Assembly (NCBI RefSeq): GCF_021165955.1
Contig: NZ_CP088952.1
Coordinates: 2,046,001 to 2,110,000 of the forward strand
Reading direction: 5' to 3'
Length of the DNA stretch: 64,000 bases
Source of the DNA: Massilia endophytica
GTDB taxonomy: Bacteria > Pseudomonadota > Gammaproteobacteria > Burkholderiales > Burkholderiaceae_D
A program made the translations under genes and the position numbers. Positions 52,997 to 62,147 of this stretch are shown here, piece after piece (the stretch's first letter is position 1; each line of letters starts with the position of its first letter). The notes under the pieces were generated by a model. That model worked only from the letters and a program-made list of their open reading frames with translations, was not told the DNA's origin and made no database searches.

Positions 52997-55518
52997 CACG
53001 CCCCCATCCATCGCGGCAGCATCTGCACAACAGCCATCGCCACAGCGCCTTGCAGCGCCGTGTAGTGCCAGATCAGCGCCCCGCAGTCGAGCGCCGCGCG
53101 GCTCGCAGGCGTGAGCCGCTTGGCCAGCGACCGTGCGGCGATCCACGGCGCCACAAAGCCGAGCAGGAGCAGATGCAGTCCCTGGTAAGCATTCATGGCG
53201 GCGATGGAAGCACCCCAGGCGTGCGATACCGGATCGAGCCTGGCGGCGCTCCACAGGCTCCAGCTGTCGCACGCCCACGCCGCCAGCATGAACAGGAAAG
53301 CGCCCCCCATCAGCCAGCGCAGCGAAGCCTGCGAGCGCCCGGGCGCCAGCGTGTGGCGGCGAGCCAGCCACACCATGCCCGAACTGGCGGCGGCCAGCGC
53401 CAGCGCCAGCAAGGGCCAGTGCGCCTCCGGCAGCCTGGCGCCGGGCGGCGGGCAGACTTCCAGGCGCATCGACACCTGCACATGGCTGAAGGCGATGGCG
53501 GCAAAGACGGACGCATCCACCACCAGCATGACTACCGTGGCCCACCAGGCGTGGCTGGCCGGGCCGGATGAACCCACGGGCAGGGTCACACGGTCGGCAA
53601 CCTTTGCTTCCGGCACCGGCGGCGCGTGGTCCTGCTGCCACAGCCAGGCCAGCAAGGCGGCCAGCGCCACCAGGGCGCACACCCAGGCGGCCGCCGTCAG
53701 TTTGATCGTCAGGAGCAGGAAGAATCCCGCTGTACCCGCGGCGGAAATGAAGGGCCACCAGCTGTCCGTGGGCAGCACCAGCAGGTAGCGCGGCGTGGCG
53801 CTCACCGGGCTGGTGACGATGGTCTCGCGCTGCCCGGTCACGCTGCCCGGCAGCCAGTGCGCGCCCGCTTCCACCTCCTCGGGCAGCGAAGGCCTGTCCC
53901 ACAGCGGCTCCTGGCTGTCGACCTGCGGAATGCTGCGCACGGCGTAGTCGCCTGTCGGCAGCCATTCCAGTGTGCTGGCCTTCCAGGGATTGCCATGCTT
54001 CCGCTTCGGCCTGCGCAGGGTGCGCCACGCGTCGGCGGCGAACAGCAGCACACCGGCCGCGAACAGGAAGGCGCCGATGGTGGATGCCATGTTCAGGCCA
54101 TTCCAGCCCAGGTCCGGCGCGTAGGTGTAGACGCGGCGCGGCATGCCGAGCAGGCCGGTGATGTGCATGGGGAAGAAGGCCAGGTTGAAGCCCCCGAACA
54201 TGAGGCCGAATATCCAGCGCGCCATGCGCTCCGACAGAACATGACCGTTCAGCAGCGGCAGCCAGTAATACATGGCCGCGAACACGGGGAACACCATTCC
54301 GCCGATGAGCACATAGTGGAAGTGGGCGACGATGAAGTAGGTGTCGTGCACCTGCCAGTCGAAAGGCACCACCGCCACCATCACACCCGTCAGGCCGCCC
54401 AGCACGAAGATGAACATGAAGCCCATCAGGAACAGTGCGGGCGCATTGACGGCCACCCTGCCCCGCCACAGCGTGGCTATCCAGGCGAAGACCTGGATAG
54501 CCGTGGGCACGGCGACCGCCATGCTGGCCGCGGACACGAAGCCCATCTCCAGCACGCCCAGGCCCGCGGTGAACATGTGGTGGGCCCAGAGCGCAAAGCT
54601 GAAGAAGCCCACGCCGACAAGGGCGACAATGACTGCGCGCCGTCCCGCCAGCGGCGTTCCCGCAATGGTGGGGATCATGGTGGAGACCATGCCCGCCGCG
54701 GGCAGGAAGATGATGTAGACCTCGGGGTGACCGAAGAACCAGAACAGGTGCTGCCACAGCACCGGGTCGCCGCCCCGCTCGGCGATGAAGAACGGCCAGT
54801 CGTAAGCCCTTTCCAGCTCCAGCAGCGCCGTGCCTGCGATCACGGCCGGGAAGGCGAACACGATCATCACAGCCACCACCAGCATGGACCAGGCGTAGAC
54901 CGGCATCTTCGACAGCGTCATGCCCGGCGCGCGCGTGAAGAGAATGCCCACAATGAGCTCGATGGCGCCGGCAATCGCCGATATCTCGATAAAGCCGATG
55001 CCCAGCAGCCAGAAGTCCGCATTCAGGCCCGGCGACCACGTCTTGCCTGTGAGCGGCGGATACATGAACCAGCCGCCGTCCGGCGCCAGGCCAAAGAAAA
55101 GGGAGCAGAAAAAGCCGATGCCGCCAATGGCGTAGGCCCAGTAGGCGTAGGCGGAGAGTCTCGGAAACGGCAGGTCGCGCGCCCCCAGCATGCCGGGCAG
55201 CAGATAGACGGCAATGGCCTCCACCACGGGAATCGCGAACAGGAACATCATCACCGTGCCGTGCATGGTGAAGACCTGGTTGTAGGCCGCCGCGCTCAGG
55301 AGGCCGTTCTCAGGCACCGCAAGCTGAAGGCGCATCAGCAGGCCAAGCACACCCGCCAGCACAAAGAACAGCATGGCCGTGGCGATATAGAGGACGCCGA
55401 TCCGCGTGTTGTTGACCGCCTTGAGGCTGCGCCAGCCCGCAGGCGTTCGCCACACCTCTTCCAGCAGCTCGATTTCGCCCGACGGACGGGGCGTGTAGCT
55501 GGGCAGGGAATCCTTCAT
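52996..55518 (-). CDS. ctaD: Cytochrome c oxidase subunits I and III, fused
   Basis: 840 residues. The subunit I part (about 1-560) has the haem a His in HGTVMMFLF, WFFGHPEVYI (H264 to CuB, E266 for the D channel), HHMFTAGL, and HDTYFIVAHFHYVL for haems a and a3. The C-terminal about 230 residues contain subunit III features: NAYQGLHLLLLG and IWHYTALQGAVAMAV. This is the I-III fusion seen in caa3-type oxidases. ATG overlaps the coxB stop by 4 bases. Proton-pumping terminal oxidase, inner membrane. Confidence 0.93.
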   Translation of the reverse strand: MKDSLPSYTPRPSGEIELLEEVWRTPAGWRSLKAVNNTRIGVLYIATAMLFFVLAGVLGLLMRLQLAVPENGLLSAAAYNQVFTMHGTVMMFLFAIPVVEAIAVYLLPGMLGARDLPFPRLSAYAYWAYAIGGIGFFCSLFFGLAPDGGWFMYPPLTGKTWSPGLNADFWLLGIGFIEISAIAGAIELIVGILFTRAPGMTLSKMPVYAWSMLVVAVMIVFAFPAVIAGTALLELERAYDWPFFIAERGGDPVLWQHLFWFFGHPEVYIIFLPAAGMVSTMIPTIAGTPLAGRRAVIVALVGVGFFSFALWAHHMFTAGLGVLEMGFVSAASMAVAVPTAIQVFAWIATLWRGRVAVNAPALFLMGFMFIFVLGGLTGVMVAVVPFDWQVHDTYFIVAHFHYVLIGGMVFPVFAAMYYWLPLLNGHVLSERMARWIFGLMFGGFNLAFFPMHITGLLGMPRRVYTYAPDLGWNGLNMASTIGAFLFAAGVLLFAADAWRTLRRPKRKHGNPWKASTLEWLPTGDYAVRSIPQVDSQEPLWDRPSLPEEVEAGAHWLPGSVTGQRETIVTSPVSATPRYLLVLPTDSWWPFISAAGTAGFFLLLTIKLTAAAWVCALVALAALLAWLWQQDHAPPVPEAKVADRVTLPVGSSGPASHAWWATVVMLVVDASVFAAIAFSHVQVSMRLEVCPPPGARLPEAHWPLLALALAAASSGMVWLARRHTLAPGRSQASLRWLMGGAFLFMLAAWACDSWSLWSAARLDPVSHAWGASIAAMNAYQGLHLLLLGFVAPWIAARSLAKRLTPASRAALDCGALIWHYTALQGAVAMAVVQMLPRWMGA

Positions 55519-56444
55519 TTCAGGGACTCCAGCCAGGAGGCCAGCGCGCGCACGGTCTCGCCATCCATGCTCCCCGCGCCGGGCATGCGCGCACCGTGCT
55601 TGATGGCCTGCGGGTCCGCGATCCACCCCGCCAGCGCTGCCTGGTCCGTGCGCAGCGTGCCTGCCGCGATGTATTGGCGGCTGCCGACATGGGTCAGGTC
55701 CGGCCCGAGCGCGGCGCCGCTGCTGACGCCGCGCACCGAATGGCAGGCGTTGCAGCGCTGCGCGAGGAAGGCATCCCGCCCGCGCCGCAGCGTCCCGCTC
55801 GCAGGCGGCGCCGCATCGCGCGCCTGCCCCGCAAGCCACGCGTCGAACTCCGCCTGCGGCAGTGCAATCACATGCAGCGCCATGCGCGCATGCTGCTCGC
55901 CGCAGTATTCCGCACACTGGCCCCGGTAGACCCCGGGCTTGTCCGCCTGCAGGCGCAGGCCGTGGATACGGCCGGGCACCATGTCCACCTTGCCGCCCAG
56001 CTGCGGCACCCAGAAGGCGTGAATGACGTCGCTCGTGCTCAGGCCAAGGTAGACGGGCTTCCCGACGGGGATGCGCAGTTCGTTGGCCGTCACAATATCC
56101 GCTCCGCCCGCGGGATCGGGATAGCGCAGCTCCCACCACCACATCTTGCCGACCACGGAAATGGGCAGCGCATTCTTCGATCCCTGCGCCCCGAAGCGCG
56201 CCGTATGCCAGCTGCTGTAGGCAAGCAGCAGCGTCAGCACGGCGACGGGAAACAGCAGTCCCCCGCCGGCAATCCATCTGCGCACCTTCACCGCGCGGGG
56301 CTGCGTGCGCAGGCTGCGCACGAGCAGCCACATGACGCCTGCGAAGATGGCCGCGCCGCCCAGGAAAAGCACCCAGCCAAGATGGGCGATGATGGCCGCA
56401 TCCTGCGTGGCGGGTGCGAGCACGGATTGCAGGCCAGCCCTCAT
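55515..56444 (-). CDS. coxB: Cytochrome c oxidase subunit II with fused cytochrome c domain (caa3 type)
   Basis: 309 residues. Two N-terminal membrane segments (about 22-45 and 60-82), a CuA domain with CAEYCGEQHARM (C177, C181, H185) and a C-terminal class I cytochrome c with CNACH (231-235) and a downstream MPGAG that holds the Met ligand. Electrons thus can enter from an attached haem. It overlaps both neighbours by 4 bases. This supports a caa3-type complex. Confidence 0.94.
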   Translation of the reverse strand: MRAGLQSVLAPATQDAAIIAHLGWVLFLGGAAIFAGVMWLLVRSLRTQPRAVKVRRWIAGGGLLFPVAVLTLLLAYSSWHTARFGAQGSKNALPISVVGKMWWWELRYPDPAGGADIVTANELRIPVGKPVYLGLSTSDVIHAFWVPQLGGKVDMVPGRIHGLRLQADKPGVYRGQCAEYCGEQHARMALHVIALPQAEFDAWLAGQARDAAPPASGTLRRGRDAFLAQRCNACHSVRGVSSGAALGPDLTHVGSRQYIAAGTLRTDQAALAGWIADPQAIKHGARMPGAGSMDGETVRALASWLESLK

Positions 56445-56851
56445 TGCAGTGTGTAGAGATAGGCCGCCATATGGCGCGCGTCGGCAGGAGACACGCCCAT
56501 GTTCGGCATCAGCGTACCGGGATGGATGGCGGGGGGATCGACGATCCAGCGTACCAGCGGCTCGGGATAGTTGGGCAGGTGGCCCGCGATATAGCTCTGG
56601 CGGGCAAAGGTCTCCAGCGAGGGGCCCGCCGTGCTGCGCGCCCCCATGACGCCCGGGATGGCATGGCAGCTGCCGCACTGGTACTGCGCCAGCAGCTTGC
56701 GCCCGCGCTCGGCGTCGCCGCCCTGTACCTTGACGTGCTCCCGCCCACCCCGCTCGCAGGCCGTCAGCACGACGAGTCCCAGCACCGCCATGGCGGCGCC
56801 GCGCCAGAACCAGCGATGTCCAGACGAGTCGCGCACACACCGTTCCTGCAC
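56441..56851 (-). CDS. Cytochrome c, single haem, probable lipoprotein
   Basis: 136 residues with a membrane segment (AMAVLGLVVLTAC, lipobox-like LTAC) and a CGSCH haem site; Met ligand likely in MPNMG. First gene of the coxB-ctaD unit, overlapping coxB by 4 bases. It may bring electrons to the oxidase. TATAAT lies just 17 bases before its ATG, but on the other strand. Confidence 0.9.
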   Translation of the reverse strand: MQERCVRDSSGHRWFWRGAAMAVLGLVVLTACERGGREHVKVQGGDAERGRKLLAQYQCGSCHAIPGVMGARSTAGPSLETFARQSYIAGHLPNYPEPLVRWIVDPPAIHPGTLMPNMGVSPADARHMAAYLYTLQ

Positions 56852-56867
56852 AAAATGAAGGAACCCA

Positions 56868-56873
56868 TATAAT
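56868..56873 (+). promoter_or_regulatory. Consensus -10 box upstream of the di-haem cytochrome gene
   Basis: TATAAT lies in the 73-bp gap between the divergent cytochrome genes. The six bases 17 upstream (CCTGCA, 56845-56850) are a poor -35. The minus strand here also has the near-symmetrical TTATAT. It fits the plus-strand gene best. Confidence 0.45.
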
Positions 56874-56924
56874 ACAAGAAAGACATCATAGATATTTTTT
56901 CAACTGTGCGCACAGCGCGAAGCC

Positions 56925-57764
56925 ATGGCCTCGAACCGTATCCGTCTTGCGATCAAGACCGTTGTCGCCACCCTGGCAGTGCTGGGCGTGGCCGCGCTGT
57001 CGCTCGGCCTCGCGGTTCTGTACGGCGGCTGGTACAACGTGGGCGCCACGCGCCAGCACTTCCAGTTCGTGCATACCCTGCTGGAGAAAGGAATGCATGA
57101 GTCGGTGCGCCACCATGCCCGCGGCATTACCCCTCCTCCCTTCGATGCACGCATGGCCCGGCATGGCGCCGCCATCTACGCCGCCCACTGCGTGAAGTGC
57201 CACGGCGCGCCCGGCGTGGCGCAGGAGGATTTCGGACAGAGCATGCAGCCCGTGCCCGGACCGCTGGTGGATGCGGCGCGGCACTGGAAGGAACGGGAGA
57301 TGTACTGGATCACGCGGCATGGCATCAAGATGAGCGGCATGCCCGCCTGGGAATTCCACCTGAGCGAGGAGGAGCTGTGGTCCGTGGTTGCCTTCCTGCG
57401 CGAGCTGCCGGCACTGACGCCGCAGGCCTACCGCGCCGCCACGGAAGGCGCTGCCCTCCCGGTTCTGGCGCCGCGAAGCTACCCGGTGGATGTGGAACGG
57501 GGCCGGACCGCCCTCGCCCAGCATGCCTGCCAGGCCTGCCACCTGATTCCCGGCGTGACAGGTCCGGACGCCTACGTGGGCCCGCCCCTGAAGGACATGG
57601 CCGAACGCAAGTTCATCGCGGGCAGCCTTCCCAACAGCGCGGACAATCTCGCCCGCTGGATACGGGCGCCGCATGAAGTCGATCCCGCCACCGCCATGCC
57701 GCAACTGGGCGTAAGCGAGCGCGATGCGCGCGACATGGCCGCCTACCTGCTGCAGGCGCGCTGA
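56925..57764 (+). CDS. Di-haem cytochrome c
   Basis: 279 residues. One N-terminal membrane anchor (about 12-35) and two class I cytochrome domains with CVKCH (about residue 88) and CQACH (about residue 204). Met ligands are probable in MSGMP and AMPQLG. Divergent from the oxidase operon, so it is likely an electron donor to it or part of an alcohol dehydrogenase-like chain. The ATG has AAGCC only, so ribosome binding is weak. Confidence 0.9.
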   Translation: MASNRIRLAIKTVVATLAVLGVAALSLGLAVLYGGWYNVGATRQHFQFVHTLLEKGMHESVRHHARGITPPPFDARMARHGAAIYAAHCVKCHGAPGVAQEDFGQSMQPVPGPLVDAARHWKEREMYWITRHGIKMSGMPAWEFHLSEEELWSVVAFLRELPALTPQAYRAATEGAALPVLAPRSYPVDVERGRTALAQHACQACHLIPGVTGPDAYVGPPLKDMAERKFIAGSLPNSADNLARWIRAPHEVDPATAMPQLGVSERDARDMAAYLLQAR

Positions 57765-57808
57765 CCGTTCGTGCGTCACGGCTTCGCCGGATCGGCCATG
57801 ATTGTGGC

Positions 57809-58882
57809 ATGAACGACAATACCCAGAAACCCGAAGAACGCCGTTTCATGCGCCGCGTCGCGCTGGTGGACGGCATCGGCATCCTCGCCATCCTGGCGCT
57901 GGCCGCCGTCTGGTATGCCTACGACGCGCTGCTGCTGGTATTCGCCTGCATACTCTTCGCCGTGCTGCTCTTTGAACTGAGCAAGATGCTCCAGCGGCGC
58001 CTCCGCCTGCGCCGCCAGTGGTCCCTGGCCCTGGTGGTATCCGCGCTGCTGCTGGCCCTGGGCCTTTTCGGATGGCTCGCGGCGCCTCACGTCGGCGAGC
58101 AGGCGGACAAGCTGGCGGACGCCGTGCCCGAAGCGCTCAAGCGCCTGCACGATGCGGTCGAACAGCAGCCCCTCCTGAAGCGCCTCATGACGGGCATGCC
58201 CTCTCCCGAGCAGATGCAGAAGCAGATCGCCCAGATGGTGCCGAACGCGGGCCTCTTCTTCACTGGCCTGCTGGGCGCCCTGGGCAATGTGGTCATCATC
58301 CTTTTCGTGGGCGTCTACTTTGCCGCCCAGCCCTACCTCTATATCGATGGTCTCGTGACGCTGGTGCCGAAGCGGCACCGTGCCCGCGCTCGCGAAGTGC
58401 TGGACGAAATCGGCCGCACGCTGGCGCGCTGGCTGGTGGGCAAAGCCGTATCCATGCTGGTGGTGGGCGTGGCTTCGGGAGTGGGACTGAGCCTGCTCGG
58501 CGTTCCGCTGGCGATGATCCTGGGCCTGATCGCCGGCCTGCTCGACTTCATTCCCTATCTGGGACCTTTGATGGCAGGCGTTCCGGCCGTGCTGATCGCC
58601 TTCTCCGACAGCCCCGCGCTCGCACTCTATGTGGTGGCGCTGTTCGGAGCGATACAGCTGGTGGAAGGCTACCTGCTTTCGCCGCTGATCGAAAAGCGTA
58701 CGGTGTCGCTGCCGCCCGCACTGACCATTGTGATGCAGCTGCTGTTCGGCGCCCTGTTCGGCATGGCTGGCGTGGCGCTGGCCACGCCGCTGACGGCGGT
58801 GCTGGCCGTGCTGGTATCCATGCTGTACGTACAGGATGTGCTGGGCGATCCGGTGCGTACGCCCTCGCAGCGCGAAGACTAG
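57809..58882 (+). CDS. AI-2E/PerM family permease
   Basis: 357 residues with about eight membrane helices and a large periplasmic domain between helices 3 and 4. Conserved motifs include LDFIPYLGPLMAGVPAVLIA and QLVEGYLLSPLIEKRTVSLPP. The family exports or transports unknown solutes; the AI-2E name is historical. It ends 4 bases inside the msbA stop region on the other strand. Confidence 0.92.
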   Translation: MNDNTQKPEERRFMRRVALVDGIGILAILALAAVWYAYDALLLVFACILFAVLLFELSKMLQRRLRLRRQWSLALVVSALLLALGLFGWLAAPHVGEQADKLADAVPEALKRLHDAVEQQPLLKRLMTGMPSPEQMQKQIAQMVPNAGLFFTGLLGALGNVVIILFVGVYFAAQPYLYIDGLVTLVPKRHRARAREVLDEIGRTLARWLVGKAVSMLVVGVASGVGLSLLGVPLAMILGLIAGLLDFIPYLGPLMAGVPAVLIAFSDSPALALYVVALFGAIQLVEGYLLSPLIEKRTVSLPPALTIVMQLLFGALFGMAGVALATPLTAVLAVLVSMLYVQDVLGDPVRTPSQRED

Positions 58883-60774
58883 CTGTCCAGCTGCTTCTGG
58901 GTCTGGTACAGGCGGGCGTAGATGCCGCCATGCGCCAGCAGCGCCTCATGCGTGCCCAGCTCCGCGATGGCGCCGCTGTTCATCACGACGATACGGTCCG
59001 CGTTTTCGATGGTGGACAGGCGGTGCGCGATGACCACGGTGGTACGGCCCTTCATCAGCCGCTCGAGCGCAGCCTGCACCTGGCGTTCCGATTCCGTATC
59101 GAGGGCGCTGGTGGCCTCGTCCAGGATCAGGATGGGCGCGTCCTTGTACAGCGCGCGCGCAATCGCGAGGCGCTGCCGCTGGCCGCCTGAAAGGCGCAGG
59201 CCGTTCTCGCCCACCCCGGTCTGATAGCCCTGCGGCTGGCGTTCGATGAATTCGTGCGCATAGGCCGCGCGGGCCGCCGCCTCGACACGCTGCTGGTCCG
59301 GGGCAGGATCGCCGTAAGCGATATTTGCGGCCAGGGTATCGTTGAACAGCACCACATCCTGGCTCACCAGCGCGATCTGCTTGCGCAGTTCATCCAGCCG
59401 GTACTCGCGCAGGTCCACGCCATCGAGCAGGATGCGGCCGCCGGTCACGTCATAGAAGCGCGGCAGCAGGCTGGCCAGCGTGGTCTTGCCGCTGCCGGAG
59501 CCGCCCACCAGGGCCACCGTTTCGCCTGCCGCGATGTCGAGCGACACATTGCGCAGCGCGGGCGCGGCATCCGGGTCCTGCACGCCATAGCGGAAGGCCA
59601 CGCCTTCGAGCTGGATGCGGCCCTGGGCGCGCTCCAGCGTGAGCGTGCCGGTGTCGGCCTCGATGGGAGCATCGATCAGCCCGAACACCGACTTGGCGGC
59701 CGCGAGCCCCCGCTGCAGCGGCTCATTGATCTTCGTGAGGTTCTTGATCGGCCCCTGCATGGACATCAGGCAGGTGATGAAGGCCACGAAAGCGCCCGGC
59801 GACAGCGCGCCCGCGCGCGAGCGGATCAGCGCGAAATAAATCACTGCCGACAGCGTGGCGCCCACCAGCATCATGATCATGCCGGAGTTCATGGCCGCCG
59901 TGGATGCGTGCTTGACGGCGAGCTGGCGGTTCAGCTTCACCACCTCGTCGAAACGCTTCTGCTCATAGCGCTGGCCGCCGAAGATCTTCACCACGCGCTG
60001 GCCGCCGATGCTCTCGTCCAGCACGCGCGTCAGCTCGCCCATTGCGTGCTGCGCACCTTCGCTGAGGCGCCGCATGCGGCGTCCCGCGAAGATCACCACG
60101 GACGACACAAGCGGCAGCAGCGCCAGGCAGAACACAGCCAGCTGCCAGTCGATGGCGAACAGCGATATCAGGTAGCCCGCCGTCGCCACCGAATCGCGCA
60201 CGGCCACATTCAGCACATTCAGGCCCGCCTGCGCCACCTGGTTTGCGTCGAAGGTCACGCGCGACAGCGTGGTGCCGGTAGAGGACTGGTCGAAGTAATT
60301 GTTCGGCAGGCGCAGGATGCGGGCGAACATCTGCTCGCGCAGATTGGCCTGCACCCGGTTGCTCAGCCACGAGGAGCCGTAGTCGCCCGAAAAGCTGCTC
60401 GCCATGCGCAGCAGCGCGAGCGCCATGATGATGGCCGGGATGGCCCACAGCACGGCATCGCCGCCGTGCACGGGCAGCAGGCGGTCCACCCACCCTGCCA
60501 GCACAGCCAGCACGCCGCCCGGCGGCGCATGGTGGGTGCCGACCTGTGTGCCGATGGTGTCCACCACGTTCTGCAGCTGGCGGATCAGCATCACATCCGT
60601 GAGCGCGGCAACCGCCACGGCGGCCAGGGTCGCCAGCAGGACGCCTTTATATGGAAGGAATTCCTTCAGCAGTCGGAAGTACAGTTGGCGGCTTTGCACG
60701 GGCTTGGCGAGTGATCGGGAAAGGCAGCATTGTACCTGCCTTCCGCAGCGGAACAAGAACTGGGCATATCCCAC
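58879..60774 (-). CDS. msbA: Lipid A flippase, ABC transporter MsbA
   Basis: 631 residues if started at ATG 60774; the first 25 residues are Cys/Arg-rich and unlike the family, and GTG 60699 (peptide MQSRQLYFRLLKEF) is a likely alternative. Six membrane helices (about 40-330) are followed by the nucleotide-binding domain with Walker A GGSGSGKTT, LSGGQRQRLAIARAL and Walker B ILILDEATSALD. MsbA moves lipid A-core across the inner membrane. It overlaps the convergent permease gene by 4 bases. Confidence 0.93.
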   Translation of the reverse strand: MGYAQFLFRCGRQVQCCLSRSLAKPVQSRQLYFRLLKEFLPYKGVLLATLAAVAVAALTDVMLIRQLQNVVDTIGTQVGTHHAPPGGVLAVLAGWVDRLLPVHGGDAVLWAIPAIIMALALLRMASSFSGDYGSSWLSNRVQANLREQMFARILRLPNNYFDQSSTGTTLSRVTFDANQVAQAGLNVLNVAVRDSVATAGYLISLFAIDWQLAVFCLALLPLVSSVVIFAGRRMRRLSEGAQHAMGELTRVLDESIGGQRVVKIFGGQRYEQKRFDEVVKLNRQLAVKHASTAAMNSGMIMMLVGATLSAVIYFALIRSRAGALSPGAFVAFITCLMSMQGPIKNLTKINEPLQRGLAAAKSVFGLIDAPIEADTGTLTLERAQGRIQLEGVAFRYGVQDPDAAPALRNVSLDIAAGETVALVGGSGSGKTTLASLLPRFYDVTGGRILLDGVDLREYRLDELRKQIALVSQDVVLFNDTLAANIAYGDPAPDQQRVEAAARAAYAHEFIERQPQGYQTGVGENGLRLSGGQRQRLAIARALYKDAPILILDEATSALDTESERQVQAALERLMKGRTTVVIAHRLSTIENADRIVVMNSGAIAELGTHEALLAHGGIYARLYQTQKQLDS

Positions 60775-61106
60775 GGTGGCCTGGCTGATTTCGCCCGAGA
60801 TCAGCGGGCCTCATGCTCCCGGGCGCCACACGCCGCAGGCTTCCTCGATTTAACAATTCATTCGCTTCAGAAACAAACTGGACATCAGTCCCGCTTGCTC
60901 TCCATTCGCATTCTTTTCCCATTAGAAATTTCCGTAAATCATTGATTTAAAAGCTTTCCTATTGGCACGTTGCATAATCGTCACGGTTGCAAAAAATATG
61001 AGGAAACTCAACAGTGCGTTAGCTCATCAACAACATTTCAGGCATATACTCGTCTTGCAATTTGTTACATGTTGCCTCCCTCCACTGTCCAAACGAAAGC
61101 GAACCA
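60775..61106. other. AT-rich gap with palindrome and promoter-like sequences
   Basis: 332 bases without a gene. The right part is markedly AT-rich. TAAATCATTGATTTA (60935-60949) is a perfect odd palindrome and could be an operator. TATACT at 61045-61050 may be the -10 of the PEP-CTERM gene, with no good -35. No repeat of the REP kind and no terminator seen. Confidence 0.55.
60935..60949. promoter_or_regulatory. 15-bp palindrome in the promoter region of the PEP-CTERM gene
   Basis: TAAATC A T T GATTTA is perfectly symmetrical about T60942. It lies 158 bp upstream of the ATG, in an AT-rich background, so chance is not excluded. Confidence 0.35.
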
Positions 61107-62147
61107 ATGAAAACGTTCCTCTCACTTTTTGCTAGCGCTGCGCTGACGATCTCGGCCAGCGCCTACGCCGACGCACCGCCGAGCTCCCTGAGCGAAGGCT
61201 TCGACAATGTCGCCGGCCTCAGCGGCTGGGCCCTGTACAATGGCGATCCCGCCGGCGAGTCCTGGTTCCAGGGAAATAGCGGCATCTTCAACGCTGCCGC
61301 GGGCGCGGCGAACTCGTATATCGCCGCCAACTTCCTGTCTGCCAGCATGAGCAGCACGGTCGTCGACAACTGGCTCATCACACCCGAGTTCACCGTGAAC
61401 GGCACGGCCCAGCTGCGCTTCCTCACCCGCAATTCGGCCGAGCAGGGCTTCAACGACACCCTGCACGTGATGTTCGGCGCGGGCGGCGGCACGGACGTCA
61501 GCGGCTTCACCACCACCCTGCTGACGGTGGGCGGCGGCAGCACCTACCCGGGCGGCTGGACGGAGTACGTGGCCAATGTCAGCGGCAGCGGCACCGGGCG
61601 CTTCGCCTTCCACTATGCGGGCCTGGCCGAGAACGCCTCCTACATCGGCATCGACAGCGTCAGCATCGCCGCCGTGCCCGAACCCACTTCCTGGCTGATG
61701 CTGGGCGTCGGCCTGGCCGGTCTCGGCCTGCTGCGCCGCAAGGGCCGCCGCGTCGCCGGCGCCGGCATTGCGCTGGCCGCCCTTGGCATGTCGCAGGGCG
61801 CCATGGCCGCCGGTCCGCAGCAGCATGGCATGGTGGTGGTGAAGGATGCGGAGACCGGCAAACTGCGCGCACCAACCGACGCCGAGTTCCGCCAGCTGGT
61901 GCCGCAGCAAGTGCCGGAATCCGCCTTCTCGGCGGGCGGCACGGGCAAAGCGCCGGAGGTGAAGGTCAACGCGCGCGGCATGCGTTTCGCCAATGTGGAA
62001 AACCAGGCCGTATTCTCCGTGGTCCAGGCCAACGCCGACGGCAGCCTGAGCGAAGCCTGCGTCGTGGGCGAGAAAGCCGCCACCGAGTTCGTGAACAAGC
62101 GCGCTTCCAAAGCGCAAGCCAAGGAGGCCCGCTATGAAGCACAATAA
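61107..62147 (+). CDS. PEP-CTERM protein with a further C-terminal domain
   Basis: 346 residues. A signal peptide (FASAALTISASAYA|DA) is followed by a beta-rich domain (about 22-188, with WALYNGDPAGESWFQGN as in choice-of-anchor J proteins). A PEP-CTERM motif VPEPTSWLMLGVGLAGLGLL then RRKGRR lies at 190-217, not at the end. It is followed by a second stretch resembling a signal peptide (about 218-240, ending AMAA) and a 105-residue domain (VVVKDAETGKLRAPTDAEFR). I believe this is the post-PEP-CTERM-1 type. Exosortase is not near. The end overlaps the next gene by 14 bases. Confidence 0.82.
   Translation: MKTFLSLFASAALTISASAYADAPPSSLSEGFDNVAGLSGWALYNGDPAGESWFQGNSGIFNAAAGAANSYIAANFLSASMSSTVVDNWLITPEFTVNGTAQLRFLTRNSAEQGFNDTLHVMFGAGGGTDVSGFTTTLLTVGGGSTYPGGWTEYVANVSGSGTGRFAFHYAGLAENASYIGIDSVSIAAVPEPTSWLMLGVGLAGLGLLRRKGRRVAGAGIALAALGMSQGAMAAGPQQHGMVVVKDAETGKLRAPTDAEFRQLVPQQVPESAFSAGGTGKAPEVKVNARGMRFANVENQAVFSVVQANADGSLSEACVVGEKAATEFVNKRASKAQAKEARYEAQ

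Noticed and set aside
60963..60973. Sigma-54-like TGGCACG and TTGC
   Set aside because: The two parts are directly joined; the sigma-54 site needs about four more bases between them.
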